From Hyphomonadaceae bacterium (GTDB taxonomy: Bacteria > Pseudomonadota > Alphaproteobacteria > Caulobacterales > Aquidulcibacteraceae): DNA of 54,371 nt. Positions 41,753 to 52,966 of this stretch are shown in pieces. The notes under the pieces were generated by a model. It was not told where the DNA came from. It saw only the letters and a program-made list of their open reading frames with translations, and ran no database searches. Where the stretch lies: assembly GCA_016791365.1 (NCBI GenBank), contig JAEUMT010000054.1, positions 1-54,371 of the forward strand, written 5' to 3'. Position 1 is the stretch's first letter; every line of letters begins with the position of its first letter. The position numbers and the translations under genes are program-made.

Positions 41753-42382
41753 ATGATCAGATTTCCCAGCCGCCGGGCCGTCGCCGCAGGGAGCCTTGCG
41801 CTCGGCTTCACCACTATCGCCAACGCCCACGCGCAGAGCGCCGGCGCCGATAGCATGAGCATCGGATCGCCAAGCGCCCCGCTTCACCTGGCGGAATATG
41901 CGTCGCCCGCCTGCTCGCACTGCGCGCACTTCCACGCGACGAATTGGGCCACGCTCAAAACAAATTACATCGACACCGGCCGCGTTCGGCTGACGCTGCA
42001 TGAAATGCTCACGGCGCCGCCGGCGGTCGCCTTCGCGATGTTTCAGCTCGCGCGCTGCGCCAATGCTGACGGGCCGGAATACTTCAGGCGTCTTGGCATT
42101 CTGTTCGAGCGCCAGGCCACGATTCTTTCGTCGCCCACACTTGGCGCAGCGGTCGCCGCGCTCGTCTCCGCCGGCGCGGAGTGGGGCTTGAGCGAGGCGC
42201 AGGTCATGACCGGCCTCAACGACAACGCCGGCCGCGAACGCATTCTTCGCGCAATCGACGAGGCGGAAGCGCAAGGCGTGACATCAACGCCGACTTTCTT
42301 CCTCAACGGCCGCCGCCTCGAAAACAACTTCCAGCTACCGGACATCCTTACCCGCACGCTCGACGCCGCAGCGAGCCGCTAG
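41753..42382 (+). CDS. DsbA-like thiol-disulfide protein
   Basis: The 209-residue thioredoxin-fold protein should work in the periplasm. A signal with a twin-arginine look precedes cleavage at about residue 28 (SRRAVAAGSLALGFTTIANAHA). The redox motif is C54-S-H-C57 (EYASPACSHCAHFHA), and the cis-Pro loop is GVTSTPTFFLNGRRL. The helical insertion between them is of the DsbA/DsbG type (DUF/thioredoxin_4). It could make or isomerise disulphides. It is divergent from the kdp operon, sharing a 156-base intergenic region, and is followed 9 bases on by the end of the opposing AsmA gene. Confidence 0.9.
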   Translation: MIRFPSRRAVAAGSLALGFTTIANAHAQSAGADSMSIGSPSAPLHLAEYASPACSHCAHFHATNWATLKTNYIDTGRVRLTLHEMLTAPPAVAFAMFQLARCANADGPEYFRRLGILFERQATILSSPTLGAAVAALVSAGAEWGLSEAQVMTGLNDNAGRERILRAIDEAEAQGVTSTPTFFLNGRRLENNFQLPDILTRTLDAAASR

Positions 42383-42391
42383 GTCGCCAGG

Positions 42392-44350
42392 TCATTGCGC
42401 GCGCGCGGACGCCCGCGAAGCGGCCTCCACTTGCGCGACACGCGGCGTAAGCTCCGCCAAAGCGCGGCCGCTAATATCATGCGTATAGGTGAACGCGCCG
42501 AACGGCCCACGCGCCGCGAACGGCACGACCACCCCACCACGCGGCGAACGCGGCGCCAACCGCGCGTCGAGCCGCCGGTTTGGCAAATCGATGATAGCAA
42601 GCCCGGGAATACGCAGATCCGTGGTGTTCATCGACAGCGAATCCGAAGCCAATACGCCGTCAGCAATCGCGAAAGTCGCGGACAGGCCCTGGAACGGCGT
42701 TTGAGCCTCCGGCGCAATCAACTCGCCGCGCAAGGCGTTGCGGATCGTTGTGGCGACGCCGCCCATATCGACGCCGTGCAAAATCCCCGTGACGACTTCG
42801 ATGTGAGCGTAGCCATCTGCGCTGTTGATCATCTCGCTCTGCGTTCGCCCCTGAACGCGTACGTTCAGCGAAAGTTCAGCGCGCCCCTCGATGCCGGCGT
42901 AGTTGATGGCGTCCGTCAGGAAACGTCGCGCCTCCAGATTGCTGAACGCCAGGTCCTGAGTCATGCGGGTTACAGGCTCACGCGCGTCGATCTCAAACCG
43001 CCCGCGGCCGGAACCACCGTACAGCGACACGTTGTGGACGGTCGCCGCCATGTATCCGTCGTTTAAAACGAGGTTGAGACGGCTCGCTTCCACGCGCATG
43101 TGCTGGATCAGCACCGCATGGGTGACCAGTTCGAGATCAGCGTTGAACGCCTTCAACCCCGAAAAATCGATCGGCGTTTCGCTCGGCGCTTGACGCACGT
43201 CAACGGCGCGCGGCGCGGCCTCGACAGTGGCGATCTCGGCGGTTGCCTGCGGCGGCTGGGCGGCGTCCGGCATGGCGGCGGCGACTTCCGCTTGACCCTC
43301 CGTCGGCGGTGGCGGCGCCTGGCCGGAAATGTAGGGGTTTAAGTCAAAATCAAAGAGTTCAAGACGCCCGCTGAGGTACGGCTTTTCGCGGAGCTCTGAG
43401 AGCACGAAGTCACCACGTCCGCGCACCTGATCGACCGCAAAACCCGCGTTCGAGAAGGTATATGCGCCGCCGCCAATGGTGAGACGGCCAGTGACGGCAA
43501 ATTGCTCAAGGCCAACGGCATTCTGCAGCGGCGTGCCGGTCCACGACGCAAGCTGACGCAAGCTCGGCCCCGACGCCCGCACAGTCCCCGCAAGTTCGCC
43601 GGACGTCGCAACGGTTTGGCCGCGAAATTCTGCGGTCAACAATTCACTTTGAATATTCAAGACAAGCTGCGTGAGTTCACCACGCGCCGCGGCGCCTGGT
43701 CGCGCAATGCTCGCGTCGATTTCAACTTCGCGATCATTGTAGCGGACCGTTCCTTGCGCGCGCATCGGTTCATTGAGGCTTGTCAGCGCCGTTGTGATGT
43801 CAGCTTCGCCAACAACCCAACCCGCGCCTTGGCGCGCATCGAAGAAGCTCACTTCGCCATCATTGATGCGAACACTGCGCAGGCTGGTGCGCGCCACGTC
43901 GACCGGAGTTTCCGACGGCGGCGTTGTCGTTGGCGGCGGCGTTGTGCTTGCGCGCGGCCGCAACAACCAGTTAGGCTGGCCGTTCGCGTCCACCTCCAAC
44001 GCCACGCGCGGCCGCTGGAACACCAGGCGGCGAACGTTTACCTGACGATCCAGCAACGGCCGCAATTCGACGCCGATATCGATCTCGTCCGCTGCGATGA
44101 ATGACGGCGCGCGTCCATTCTCAACATTGGCGAGCGTCACGTCTTGAGCTTTCAGACCAAGCACCGGCCAGTAGCTGACGCCGACAGGGCCATTGATCGT
44201 AAGATCGCGGCCGGTCGCGGCTTCCACGTTGCGCTCGATTTCGCCGCGGACGTCGAGACGCAGAACAAGATACGTCAGCACGCCGGCGCCCAGGAGCACC
44301 ACCGTCACCAGGCTGCCGGCCGCCAGCAGCGCCACGCGCTTCCAACTCAT
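42392..44350 (-). CDS. AsmA family protein
   Basis: The 652-residue protein has an N-terminal membrane anchor (RVALLAAGSLVTVVLLGAGVLTYLVL) and a long periplasmic beta-rich body. This AsmA/TamB-like class shapes lipid traffic and outer-membrane assembly. The N-terminal block is typical (NVEAATGRDLTINGPVGVSYWPVLGLKAQDVTLAN). The C-terminal AsmA_2 part reads GYAHIEVVTGILHGVDMGGVATTIRNAL, then TFAIADGVLASDSLSMNTTDLRIPGLAIIDL. The middle has Pro/Thr-rich and Pro-rich linkers (TTPPPTTTPPSETP; APPPPTEGQAEV). ATG 44350 is preferred, eight bases after GGGGAAAA. It diverges from the CobW gene. Confidence 0.92.
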   Translation of the reverse strand: MSWKRVALLAAGSLVTVVLLGAGVLTYLVLRLDVRGEIERNVEAATGRDLTINGPVGVSYWPVLGLKAQDVTLANVENGRAPSFIAADEIDIGVELRPLLDRQVNVRRLVFQRPRVALEVDANGQPNWLLRPRASTTPPPTTTPPSETPVDVARTSLRSVRINDGEVSFFDARQGAGWVVGEADITTALTSLNEPMRAQGTVRYNDREVEIDASIARPGAAARGELTQLVLNIQSELLTAEFRGQTVATSGELAGTVRASGPSLRQLASWTGTPLQNAVGLEQFAVTGRLTIGGGAYTFSNAGFAVDQVRGRGDFVLSELREKPYLSGRLELFDFDLNPYISGQAPPPPTEGQAEVAAAMPDAAQPPQATAEIATVEAAPRAVDVRQAPSETPIDFSGLKAFNADLELVTHAVLIQHMRVEASRLNLVLNDGYMAATVHNVSLYGGSGRGRFEIDAREPVTRMTQDLAFSNLEARRFLTDAINYAGIEGRAELSLNVRVQGRTQSEMINSADGYAHIEVVTGILHGVDMGGVATTIRNALRGELIAPEAQTPFQGLSATFAIADGVLASDSLSMNTTDLRIPGLAIIDLPNRRLDARLAPRSPRGGVVVPFAARGPFGAFTYTHDISGRALAELTPRVAQVEAASRASARAQ

Positions 44351-44420
44351 GCGGTTTTCCCCACCGTTTGGCCGCACCCTAGCGGCTAGCGAAACGGGCC
44401 GAAATAGCTATCTAGGGGCC

Positions 44421-45482
44421 ATGACCCAGCCAGTTCCAGTTACCGTGCTCACAGGCTTCCTGGGCGCGGGCAAGACCACCCTGTTGAATCGCATCCTGAC
44501 CGAACAACACGGCAAAAAGTACGCCGTCATTGTGAACGAGTTCGGCGAAATCGGGATCGATAACGACCTCATCGTGGATGCCGACGAGGAGGTGTTCGAA
44601 ATGAACAATGGCTGCGTCTGCTGCACCGTGCGCGGCGACCTCATCCGCATCATTGAAGGTTTGATGAAGCGCCCAAGTGTAAAGAATGGGGGCGGCTTCG
44701 ACGCCATTCTTGTGGAAACCACCGGACTGGCGAAACCCGCGCCTGTCGCGCAGACCTTCTTTGTCGATGCAGATGTGCGCGCGAAGACAAAGCTCGACGC
44801 CATCGTCACCGTCGTGGATGCGAAGCACGTGCTCGATCAGCTGAAGAACAATGAGGAAGCGGGAGAGCAGATCGCCTTCGCGGACGTCATTCTGCTGAAC
44901 AAGGTCGATCTCGTCTCCGCTGACGAACTCGCCGCTGTTGAGCGCGCGATCCGCCAGGTGAACTCAACGGCCCGTCTCCACAAGATGCAGCGCGGCGACA
45001 TTGCGCTGGATAGCATCATGGGTCTCGGCGCTTTCGATCTCGATCGCGTCACCGAAATCGATCCGCACTTCCTGCCGGATCACGATTGCGACGACACCTG
45101 CGCGCACCATGATCACGATCACGACCACCATGACCACGATCATCATCACCACCATCATGATCACAGCCACGACCACGTCTCGGCCAGCGGCATCATCAGC
45201 GTTTCACTCTCGACCGAAAAGCTCATCAACCCCGAAAAATTGCTGCCGTGGCTGAGCGATCTTACCCAAGCGCGCGGCCCCGACATCCTGCGCCTCAAAG
45301 GCATCTTCGCCTTCCCGGATGAACCCAAGCGCTTCGTCGTCCAAGGCGTTCACATGATCGTCGAAGGCGATACGCAGCGTGATTGGAAAGAGGGCGAAAA
45401 GCGGGTCTCGCGCCTCGTCTTTATCGGCAAGAACCTCGATCGCGCCGAACTGGAAACCGCCTTCGAAGCGTGCGCGGCGTGA
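44421..45482 (+). CDS. CobW/ZNG1 family metallochaperone GTPase
   Basis: The 353-residue G3E GTPase is likely to deliver zinc (or cobalt) to client proteins. The P-loop is GFLGAGKTTLLN (residues 11-22), and the metal site CVCC is at 65-68 in EMNNGCVCCTVRGD. Switch and base motifs are VETTGLAKPAP and LNKVDLV. A histidine-rich loop (about 220-253) alternates His and Asp and should buffer metal. The C-terminal CobW_C domain follows (LLPWLSDLTQARGPDILRLKGIF). The start has AGGGG upstream. The TGA overlaps the WD40 gene's GTG as GTGA. No zinc-regulator box is obvious upstream. Confidence 0.93.
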   Translation: MTQPVPVTVLTGFLGAGKTTLLNRILTEQHGKKYAVIVNEFGEIGIDNDLIVDADEEVFEMNNGCVCCTVRGDLIRIIEGLMKRPSVKNGGGFDAILVETTGLAKPAPVAQTFFVDADVRAKTKLDAIVTVVDAKHVLDQLKNNEEAGEQIAFADVILLNKVDLVSADELAAVERAIRQVNSTARLHKMQRGDIALDSIMGLGAFDLDRVTEIDPHFLPDHDCDDTCAHHDHDHDHHDHDHHHHHHDHSHDHVSASGIISVSLSTEKLINPEKLLPWLSDLTQARGPDILRLKGIFAFPDEPKRFVVQGVHMIVEGDTQRDWKEGEKRVSRLVFIGKNLDRAELETAFEACAA

Positions 45483-46471
45483 CGGCGCAAGTGTATGAAA
45501 ACGGCCGCCGCCTCGCGATCGGCGCGGGCGCCACATCAGTCCATTGGATCGGCGGCGAAGCGCTCTTCGCGCTGAGCGACGGCAGCGTGCTCGCGGCAGC
45601 GCGGGAAGGCGACATCCGCCGCATCGCCGCGCACGACGGCGTCATTCTCAGCGCGGCGCTCCATCCGGACGGCAGGCGCCTCGTCACCGGCGGCGACGAC
45701 GGCGCCATCAAATCCATTCATCCGGGCGGCGAAATCACCACGCTCGGAGAAGTCCGCAAATGGGTCGATCACCTCGTCGCAAACGCGGCCTCCGGCGTGA
45801 TTGTCGCTGGCGTCGGCAAGGACGCGATCGTTTTCAAGGGCGACAAAGAATCCCATCGCTTTGCGCATCCGTCGACCATCGGCGGCCTCGCTCTCGACGG
45901 CAAAGGCCGGCGTCTCGCCGTCAGCCATTATGGCGGCGTCACCATGCGCCTCGTGCTCGCGGCGGACGACAAAGGCAACGCGCTCAAATGGGCGGGCTCA
46001 CACCTTGCAGTAACGCAATCGCCCGAGGGCGAATACGTCATCACCGGAATGCAGGAAAACGCGCTGCACGGCTGGCGCCTCCCGGAAAAAACCGATTTGC
46101 GCATGGATGGCTATCCCACCAAAACGCGCAGCTTCTCCTGGGACAAACGCGGTCGCTGGCTCGCGACATCCGGCGCCAACTCAGCGATCGTGTGGCCGTT
46201 CGTCGGCAAACTGGGACCACAAGGCAAACCGCCCATGCAGCCTGGCGAACGCGAGGCGCTCGTCACCGTCGTAGCATTTCATCCGACGGAAGAGGTATTG
46301 GCGATCGGCTATGCCGATGGCGCGGCGCTCATTGTGCGCCTCGCCGATCAGATGGGCATGGAACTCGAAGAACCTGGCGAAGGCGCCGTCAGCGCACTCG
46401 CATGGTCGCCTGATGGCAAACAGATCGCACTCGCCGACGAGGCCGGCCGCGGCGCGATTATCAACGTTTAA
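45479..46471 (+). CDS. WD40 repeat protein coupled to the CobW gene
   Basis: The 330-residue protein is a single beta-propeller of WD40-type repeats. Recognisable blades include ILSAALHPDGRRLVTGGDDGAIKSI, VTVVAFHPTEEVLAIGYADGAALIVRL and VSALAWSPDGKQIALADEAGRGAIINV. No signal peptide is present. The start is GTG 45479 (MTAQVYENGRRLAIG), overlapping the CobW stop; a longer frame reaches back into the CobW gene and is not used. The coupling suggests that the propeller is a partner or scaffold for the metallochaperone. Confidence 0.9.
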   Translation: MTAQVYENGRRLAIGAGATSVHWIGGEALFALSDGSVLAAAREGDIRRIAAHDGVILSAALHPDGRRLVTGGDDGAIKSIHPGGEITTLGEVRKWVDHLVANAASGVIVAGVGKDAIVFKGDKESHRFAHPSTIGGLALDGKGRRLAVSHYGGVTMRLVLAADDKGNALKWAGSHLAVTQSPEGEYVITGMQENALHGWRLPEKTDLRMDGYPTKTRSFSWDKRGRWLATSGANSAIVWPFVGKLGPQGKPPMQPGEREALVTVVAFHPTEEVLAIGYADGAALIVRLADQMGMELEEPGEGAVSALAWSPDGKQIALADEAGRGAIINV

Positions 46472-47448
46472 GCGCGCGTCGGGCGCTGTGCTTGCGCCGT
46501 CAGCACCTGATCCATCACGCCGAACACGCCTGATATTTCATCTACGATGCGCCGCGCCCGCGCCGGATCGACGAGCGGCTTAAAAAGATCGCCCGGCTCA
46601 AACAAATTGCCGCCCTCAACCGCAACCAGACAATCGCCGCCCTCGAACGCGCATCGAAGACGCTTGCCATGGAGCTTGGTCTCCAACTCCAGCAACCGCT
46701 CCATCATGACCGGATGCAAAAGGTAGCGCGCTTCGACCTGATCCGTGCCCCAAATTTCAAATGCCCGCTCCAATCGCGCATCGACCAGGCGCACCCGCTC
46801 CAGCTTCCTGCCAGCCGCATCGCCGCCACCGAATACGTTGAAGACCCCCGCATCGCGCCGCACGATCGTGACACCCAGGAACTCGCGCGGGAAATGCATG
46901 CGAACGAGCTGACCGCGAAACACCGTCGTGTAGCGCGTTCGGCCCTTGCTATCCGTACGGCGCTGCTCGAGATGCCCTTCATAGAGTTCGAACGCCGACC
47001 CTTTGTAAGCGCCCTCAAACAAGTCTTCGAAACGCGATCGCGAAAAACCCGGCACGAGGTTCATCGATTGCAATCGATCGAACGCCGGCGGCGTGAAGCC
47101 CGAAATCGTGAAGGTCGCGCCCATCGCCTCCGCTATCGCCGAACAATATTGATGCTTCAGCGTTTGGCCCACTTTTGCCAACGGTTGATACGCGAACAGC
47201 CACACGAACACACCGGCCATCAAGAGCAAGACCGCCGCGATATCGAACTGGCGCCAGATCAGGAAACCACCGAAAGCGATGGCAGCTGCAACGCCGCCGC
47301 CGATGAGCAAACGCTGCTTGAACTTCGCGACCGCGCCCAATCGATCATTCTCATTGGCGGCAAAGCAGGGCTCGATGCGCTCCTTGTAGAGCCGATCGAA
47401 CGCGGCGTCGTCCAGGCGCCCGAGGTCGATGGCTTGCGGATCGCTCAC
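46468..47448 (-). CDS. DUF3137 domain-containing membrane protein
   Basis: The 326-residue protein belongs to the DUF3137 family of unknown function. Two adjacent membrane helices (LLIGGGVAAAIAFGGFLIW and IAAVLLLMAGVFVWLFAYQP, about 47-89) make a hairpin. A cytoplasmic beta-rich domain follows, with GFSRSRFEDLFEGAYKGSAFELYEGHLEQ and the C-terminal LRCAFEGGDCLVAVEGGNLFEPG. The start is GTG 47448, overlapping the epimerase stop as GTGA. It ends convergently with the WD40 gene, with a 4-base overlap. Confidence 0.85.
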   Translation of the reverse strand: MSDPQAIDLGRLDDAAFDRLYKERIEPCFAANENDRLGAVAKFKQRLLIGGGVAAAIAFGGFLIWRQFDIAAVLLLMAGVFVWLFAYQPLAKVGQTLKHQYCSAIAEAMGATFTISGFTPPAFDRLQSMNLVPGFSRSRFEDLFEGAYKGSAFELYEGHLEQRRTDSKGRTRYTTVFRGQLVRMHFPREFLGVTIVRRDAGVFNVFGGGDAAGRKLERVRLVDARLERAFEIWGTDQVEARYLLHPVMMERLLELETKLHGKRLRCAFEGGDCLVAVEGGNLFEPGDLFKPLVDPARARRIVDEISGVFGVMDQVLTAQAQRPTRA

Positions 47449-48410
47449 GCCTTGAGCGCCCTAAGTTGCTTCAACCCGTCTTCCACGGAAATCACCGGCG
47501 CATAGCCCAACTCGCGCCGCGCTTTCGCATCAATCAGCACACTATCGCGCGACATGATCATCGCGCCGAAGCGCGTTAAGGGCTCGCCTTTGAGATTGAA
47601 CGCGCGCCAAGCGCCTTCCATCACGCCCGCCAGCGTATCGGCAACCCAAGAGGGCACGCTTTTATCCGGCAAGGTGATTCCGCGCGTCGCGGCAATGCCG
47701 GAGATCATCTCCTTCATCGTGCGCACGCCGTCATCAAGGACGAAATATGCCTGCCCGCCATTGCCCTCGGTCAGCGCGAGTTCAATGGCATGCACGAGAT
47801 TGGCGATGTGCGTCGTCGATGTCTTGGCCTGCCCGTTATTGATCCACATCCACTGACCGGTCTTGGTCATATGTTCGATTGTTGGCAGCAACGTCGTATC
47901 GCCTGGTCCCCAGATGAAGCGCGGCCGCAGGATGATGGTTTGAAATGCGGGCGCGTTGGCCTGCTCAACCAGTTCTTCGGCCCGCGCCTTGGTCCACGAA
48001 TACGGATAGGGCGAATTCGGCGCGCGCGGGTAGGTTTCGTCCACGCCGCGCAGGTGCTGACCGCGCCACAGCACGCTCTCCGTACTGATATGGATGAAGC
48101 GCTCGGCGCCCGCTTCGCGCGACGCCTTCAGCACGCGATCCGTGCCGTCGATATTGAAACGCTTCCACGCCTCAACCGGCCCCCATTGCTCCACAAAGGC
48201 GGCGCAATGAACGATCGCCTCGGCATCGCCGATATGCGCCGCCGTCACATCTTCCAGATCGCAGCGCACCGGTGTGGCGCCCAGCGCTCTGATCTTTGCG
48301 TCCGACTTTTCCGAGCGCGACATGGCGCGCACGTCATGGCCCTGCGCGGCAAATTGGGTGATCGCCGCGCCGCCAACAAACCCCGAGCCGCCGGTTACAA
48401 AGATCCGCAT
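47445..48410 (-). CDS. NAD(P)-dependent epimerase/dehydratase (extended SDR)
   Basis: The 321-residue extended short-chain dehydrogenase binds NAD(P) at MRIFVTGGSGFVGGAAI. The catalytic pair is YxxxK in PYSWTKARAEEL. The block IILRPRFIWGPGDTTLLP is typical of the NAD-dependent epimerase/3-beta-hydroxysteroid dehydrogenase group. The substrate is a sugar nucleotide or sterol-like compound, and cannot be decided from sequence. ATG 48410 begins the Rossmann strand; the reading frame extends upstream through the palindrome at 48423-48490 and is not used. It is translationally coupled to the DUF3137 gene. Confidence 0.9.
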   Translation of the reverse strand: MRIFVTGGSGFVGGAAITQFAAQGHDVRAMSRSEKSDAKIRALGATPVRCDLEDVTAAHIGDAEAIVHCAAFVEQWGPVEAWKRFNIDGTDRVLKASREAGAERFIHISTESVLWRGQHLRGVDETYPRAPNSPYPYSWTKARAEELVEQANAPAFQTIILRPRFIWGPGDTTLLPTIEHMTKTGQWMWINNGQAKTSTTHIANLVHAIELALTEGNGGQAYFVLDDGVRTMKEMISGIAATRGITLPDKSVPSWVADTLAGVMEGAWRAFNLKGEPLTRFGAMIMSRDSVLIDAKARRELGYAPVISVEDGLKQLRALKA

Positions 48411-48422
48411 CAGCGCATCCCC

Positions 48423-48490
48423 AATATGGACCGCCGGCGTCCCGCCGGCCAGCAGCGGCGTTTGCCGGCGGGACGCCGGTGGTCCATATT
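48423..48490. repeat. long near-perfect palindrome between valS and the epimerase gene
   Basis: AATATGGACC followed by gccggcgtcccgccggc (48423-48449) is inverted at 48464-48490 with one mismatch in 27 bases. The loop is 14 bases. It fills the 85-base gap after the valS stop. It could stop transcription by its strength but has no adjacent T-run, so a REP-type element is more likely. Confidence 0.75.
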
Positions 48491-48495
48491 TCTTC

Positions 48496-51225
<2,730 letters not shown>

Positions 51226-51295
51226 TCCCCAGCCTATAGCAGGGCAAAGGCAGGGCGCGCGAGATGCGATCTCGCAACCGCACAATGCAATCTCC

Positions 51296-51397
51296 GTCAT
51301 CCTAGGGACTCGCGCAGCGAGAGCCCGGGATCCAGGGGCAAACGATGCGGCCGTGGCTCTGGATCCCGGGCTCTCGCTGCGTGCGCCCCAGGATGAC
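51296..51397. repeat. palindromic repeat between popZ and valS
   Basis: GTCATCCTAGGGACTCGCGC and the following agcgagagcccgggatccag (51296-51335) are inverted at about 51359-51397 (CTGGATCCCGGG to CCAGGATGAC) with a few mismatches. The spacer is about 23 bases. Together the arms make a hairpin of roughly 40 pairs. It looks like a dispersed REP-type element. It sits 71 bases upstream of the valS start. Confidence 0.7.
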
Positions 51398-51414
51398 TGA
51401 GACACACAAAGCAA

Positions 51415-51440
51415 AGCGCCCCGGCTTTCACCGGGGCGCT
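51415..51440 (-). terminator. intrinsic terminator after popZ
   Basis: AGCGCCCCGG (51415-51424), loop cttTCA, CCGGGGCGCT (51431-51440) is a perfect 10-bp GC-rich stem. Read on the minus strand it is followed by TTTGCTTTG, fitting termination of popZ. The + side is also T-rich (TCTTTGTTCTTTTG), so it could work both ways. Confidence 0.75.
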
Positions 51441-51463
51441 TCTTTGTTCTTTTGCCTATTCGC

Positions 51464-51976
51464 TTAGCGCGACATGCGCGCGATGCGTTCGAGTTCCGCC
51501 TCGACGCGGGCTTCCACAATCGCGGCCAGATTCTGATCCAGCCATTCCTTCAACATCGGCTTCAACAATTCACGCACGACGCCTTCGACCGTCTGACCAG
51601 CGGTATCCGCAATACGCAGCGAACCGGCGAGGCGGGCCAGCGACCCCGCGGCCGCCGTTGTCGTCGGCTTCGAGAGAATGGTGTCAATCGCCGGCTCGGC
51701 AACGACGTGGCGCGGCTGCGGGGCGGTGACGACTTCAGGCACGTAGGTTTCCTTTTCGGCTACGGCCTCTTCGACCGCTTCGAATACAATGTCGTCATCC
51801 GGCGTCGGCGCAGCGACGTGTTGAACCGGCGCCGGCGCTGGCGGCGGCGCGTCGGTTTGCGTGAGATCGAGCACAGGCGCAGCATTCGGCGTCTGCTCTT
51901 CTTCGGAAATGATCCGGCGGATGGACGCCAAAATCTCTTCCATTGAAGGTTCGGCCTGTTGGTCTTGAAGCGCCAT
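51464..51976 (-). CDS. popZ: polar organizing protein PopZ (DUF2497)
   Basis: PopZ self-assembles at cell poles and tethers chromosome-partition and signalling proteins in Caulobacter. The 170-residue protein has the two conserved ends. The N-terminal helix is PSMEEILASIRRIISEEE, the hub for partners. The C-terminal oligomerisation helices are TVEGVVRELLKPMLKEWLDQ, NLAAIVEARVEAELERIARMSR. Between them is an acidic, Pro-rich disordered linker (PPPAPAPVQHVAAPTPDDD), a little shorter than in Caulobacter crescentus. The ATG at 51976 (MALQDQQAEPS) is preferred over an upstream in-frame start. The valS neighbour supports the call. Confidence 0.93.
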   Translation of the reverse strand: MALQDQQAEPSMEEILASIRRIISEEEQTPNAAPVLDLTQTDAPPPAPAPVQHVAAPTPDDDIVFEAVEEAVAEKETYVPEVVTAPQPRHVVAEPAIDTILSKPTTTAAAGSLARLAGSLRIADTAGQTVEGVVRELLKPMLKEWLDQNLAAIVEARVEAELERIARMSR

Positions 51977-52169
51977 TTCCAGCCCCGCGGAATTTTCGCA
52001 AACGAGTCGCTTGCGTCTCAAAGGTTATTGACCAAGGCGATTCGGGTCCACCTGAGCGTAGCTGTTCCTGCACACGCACAGGCGACTCGCATCGCCCTCT
52101 TGTGCGCATGCTGTCCGCGATGAAATAAGGGATCGTTAATGTGCGCTCCGGCGCGACATTGTTGCGTTT

Positions 52170-52814
52170 TCAGAACGCGAAGCTCGGCGGCTTTGAAAGT
52201 CCCGGCACGACGGGCGGCGCCGCGTCGAACGCCGAACGGTACGCCGTCGTATCCGCCGAGCGCGTGTAAATTCGCGCCGAGCCCGCGGCGCCCTGGCGCA
52301 CAATCACGCCGAGACGTCCGCCTGGGGCCAGTTGCTTCAACCAAGCGTCAGGCACGATCTCGGCGGAGCCGTTGAGCAGGATGACATCGTAGGGCGCTTC
52401 ATCAGCCCATCCATCAATCGCGGCGGTCGAGACAGTCTTCGCGTTCGCAACGCCGACCGATTCCAAAGCAGCCTGCGCCGCAAACGAGAGATCCGGATCG
52501 AGCGTGACGACATCCTTGCAGCATGCCGCCAGCACCGCCGCGCCGTAGCCGGTCGCGCCCGCAATCTCGAGCGCCCGATCGCCGGACTTCGGCGCCAGCT
52601 CCATGATCAGCTTCGCCAGGTCGCGCGGACGCATCAAAGTGCGGCCATCCGCAACTTCCACTTCGAGATCGCCGTAAGCGATCGTGCGTTTGGCCGCCGG
52701 CACGAAGCGCTCGCGCGGCAGCGTCCGCATGGCATGGAGGATCCGCGGGTCGGTCACGTCGCTCGGACGAACCTGACTTTCGACCATGAAGTCGCGGGCG
52801 CGGGCGAAATCCAT
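52170..52814 (-). CDS. protein-L-isoaspartate O-methyltransferase-like protein
   Basis: The 214-residue SAM-dependent methyltransferase resembles PCMT, which repairs isoaspartyl residues. The start block is FARARDFMVESQVRPSDVTDPRILHAMRTLPRERFVP, and the SAM motif I is ALEIAGATGYGAAVLA (about residues 83-98), where PCMT usually has LEIGTGSGY. The later LKQLAPGGRLGVIVR is motif III. The Gly-to-Ala change in motif I and the missing N-terminal Gly-rich SIS-type loop make repair activity less certain. ATG 52814 has GGAG six bases upstream; an adjacent TTG is a less likely start. Confidence 0.85.
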   Translation of the reverse strand: MDFARARDFMVESQVRPSDVTDPRILHAMRTLPRERFVPAAKRTIAYGDLEVEVADGRTLMRPRDLAKLIMELAPKSGDRALEIAGATGYGAAVLAACCKDVVTLDPDLSFAAQAALESVGVANAKTVSTAAIDGWADEAPYDVILLNGSAEIVPDAWLKQLAPGGRLGVIVRQGAAGSARIYTRSADTTAYRSAFDAAPPVVPGLSKPPSFAF

Positions 52815-52878
52815 CAACAGCTCCAGTTTGCGCCCCGGTTAAGCCGGTGCGAGGTCAGGGGCAAGTGCGTCGCGTCGC

Positions 52879-52951
52879 CCTTCGACAGGCTCAGGGTGAC
52901 GCGATTTCATGGGCCGGCTGCCCGACGGCGTCAGCCTGAGCCTGTCGAAGG
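52879..52951. repeat. inverted copies of the CCTTCGACAGGCTCAGG repeat
   Basis: CCTTCGACAGGCTCAGG (52879-52895) and its exact reverse complement (52935-52951) face each other across 39 bases. This 17-base core is widespread between genes in many alphaproteobacteria, as general knowledge. It lies in the 152-base gap between the Pcm-like and extensin-like genes. Confidence 0.75.
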
Positions 52952-52966
52952 CGGCGCCCGGCTCAA

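Noticed and set aside
48428-48487. Intrinsic terminator for valS
   Set aside because: The stem is strong but no T-run follows on the minus strand (the next bases are gcgggg/atattgg type), so it is listed as a repeat.
51226-51519. N-terminal extension of ValS upstream of 51225
   Set aside because: The open frame runs across the palindromic repeat, and its translation is Arg/Ser-rich and unlike any ValS. The ATG at 51225 has a ribosome site and a family-typical start.
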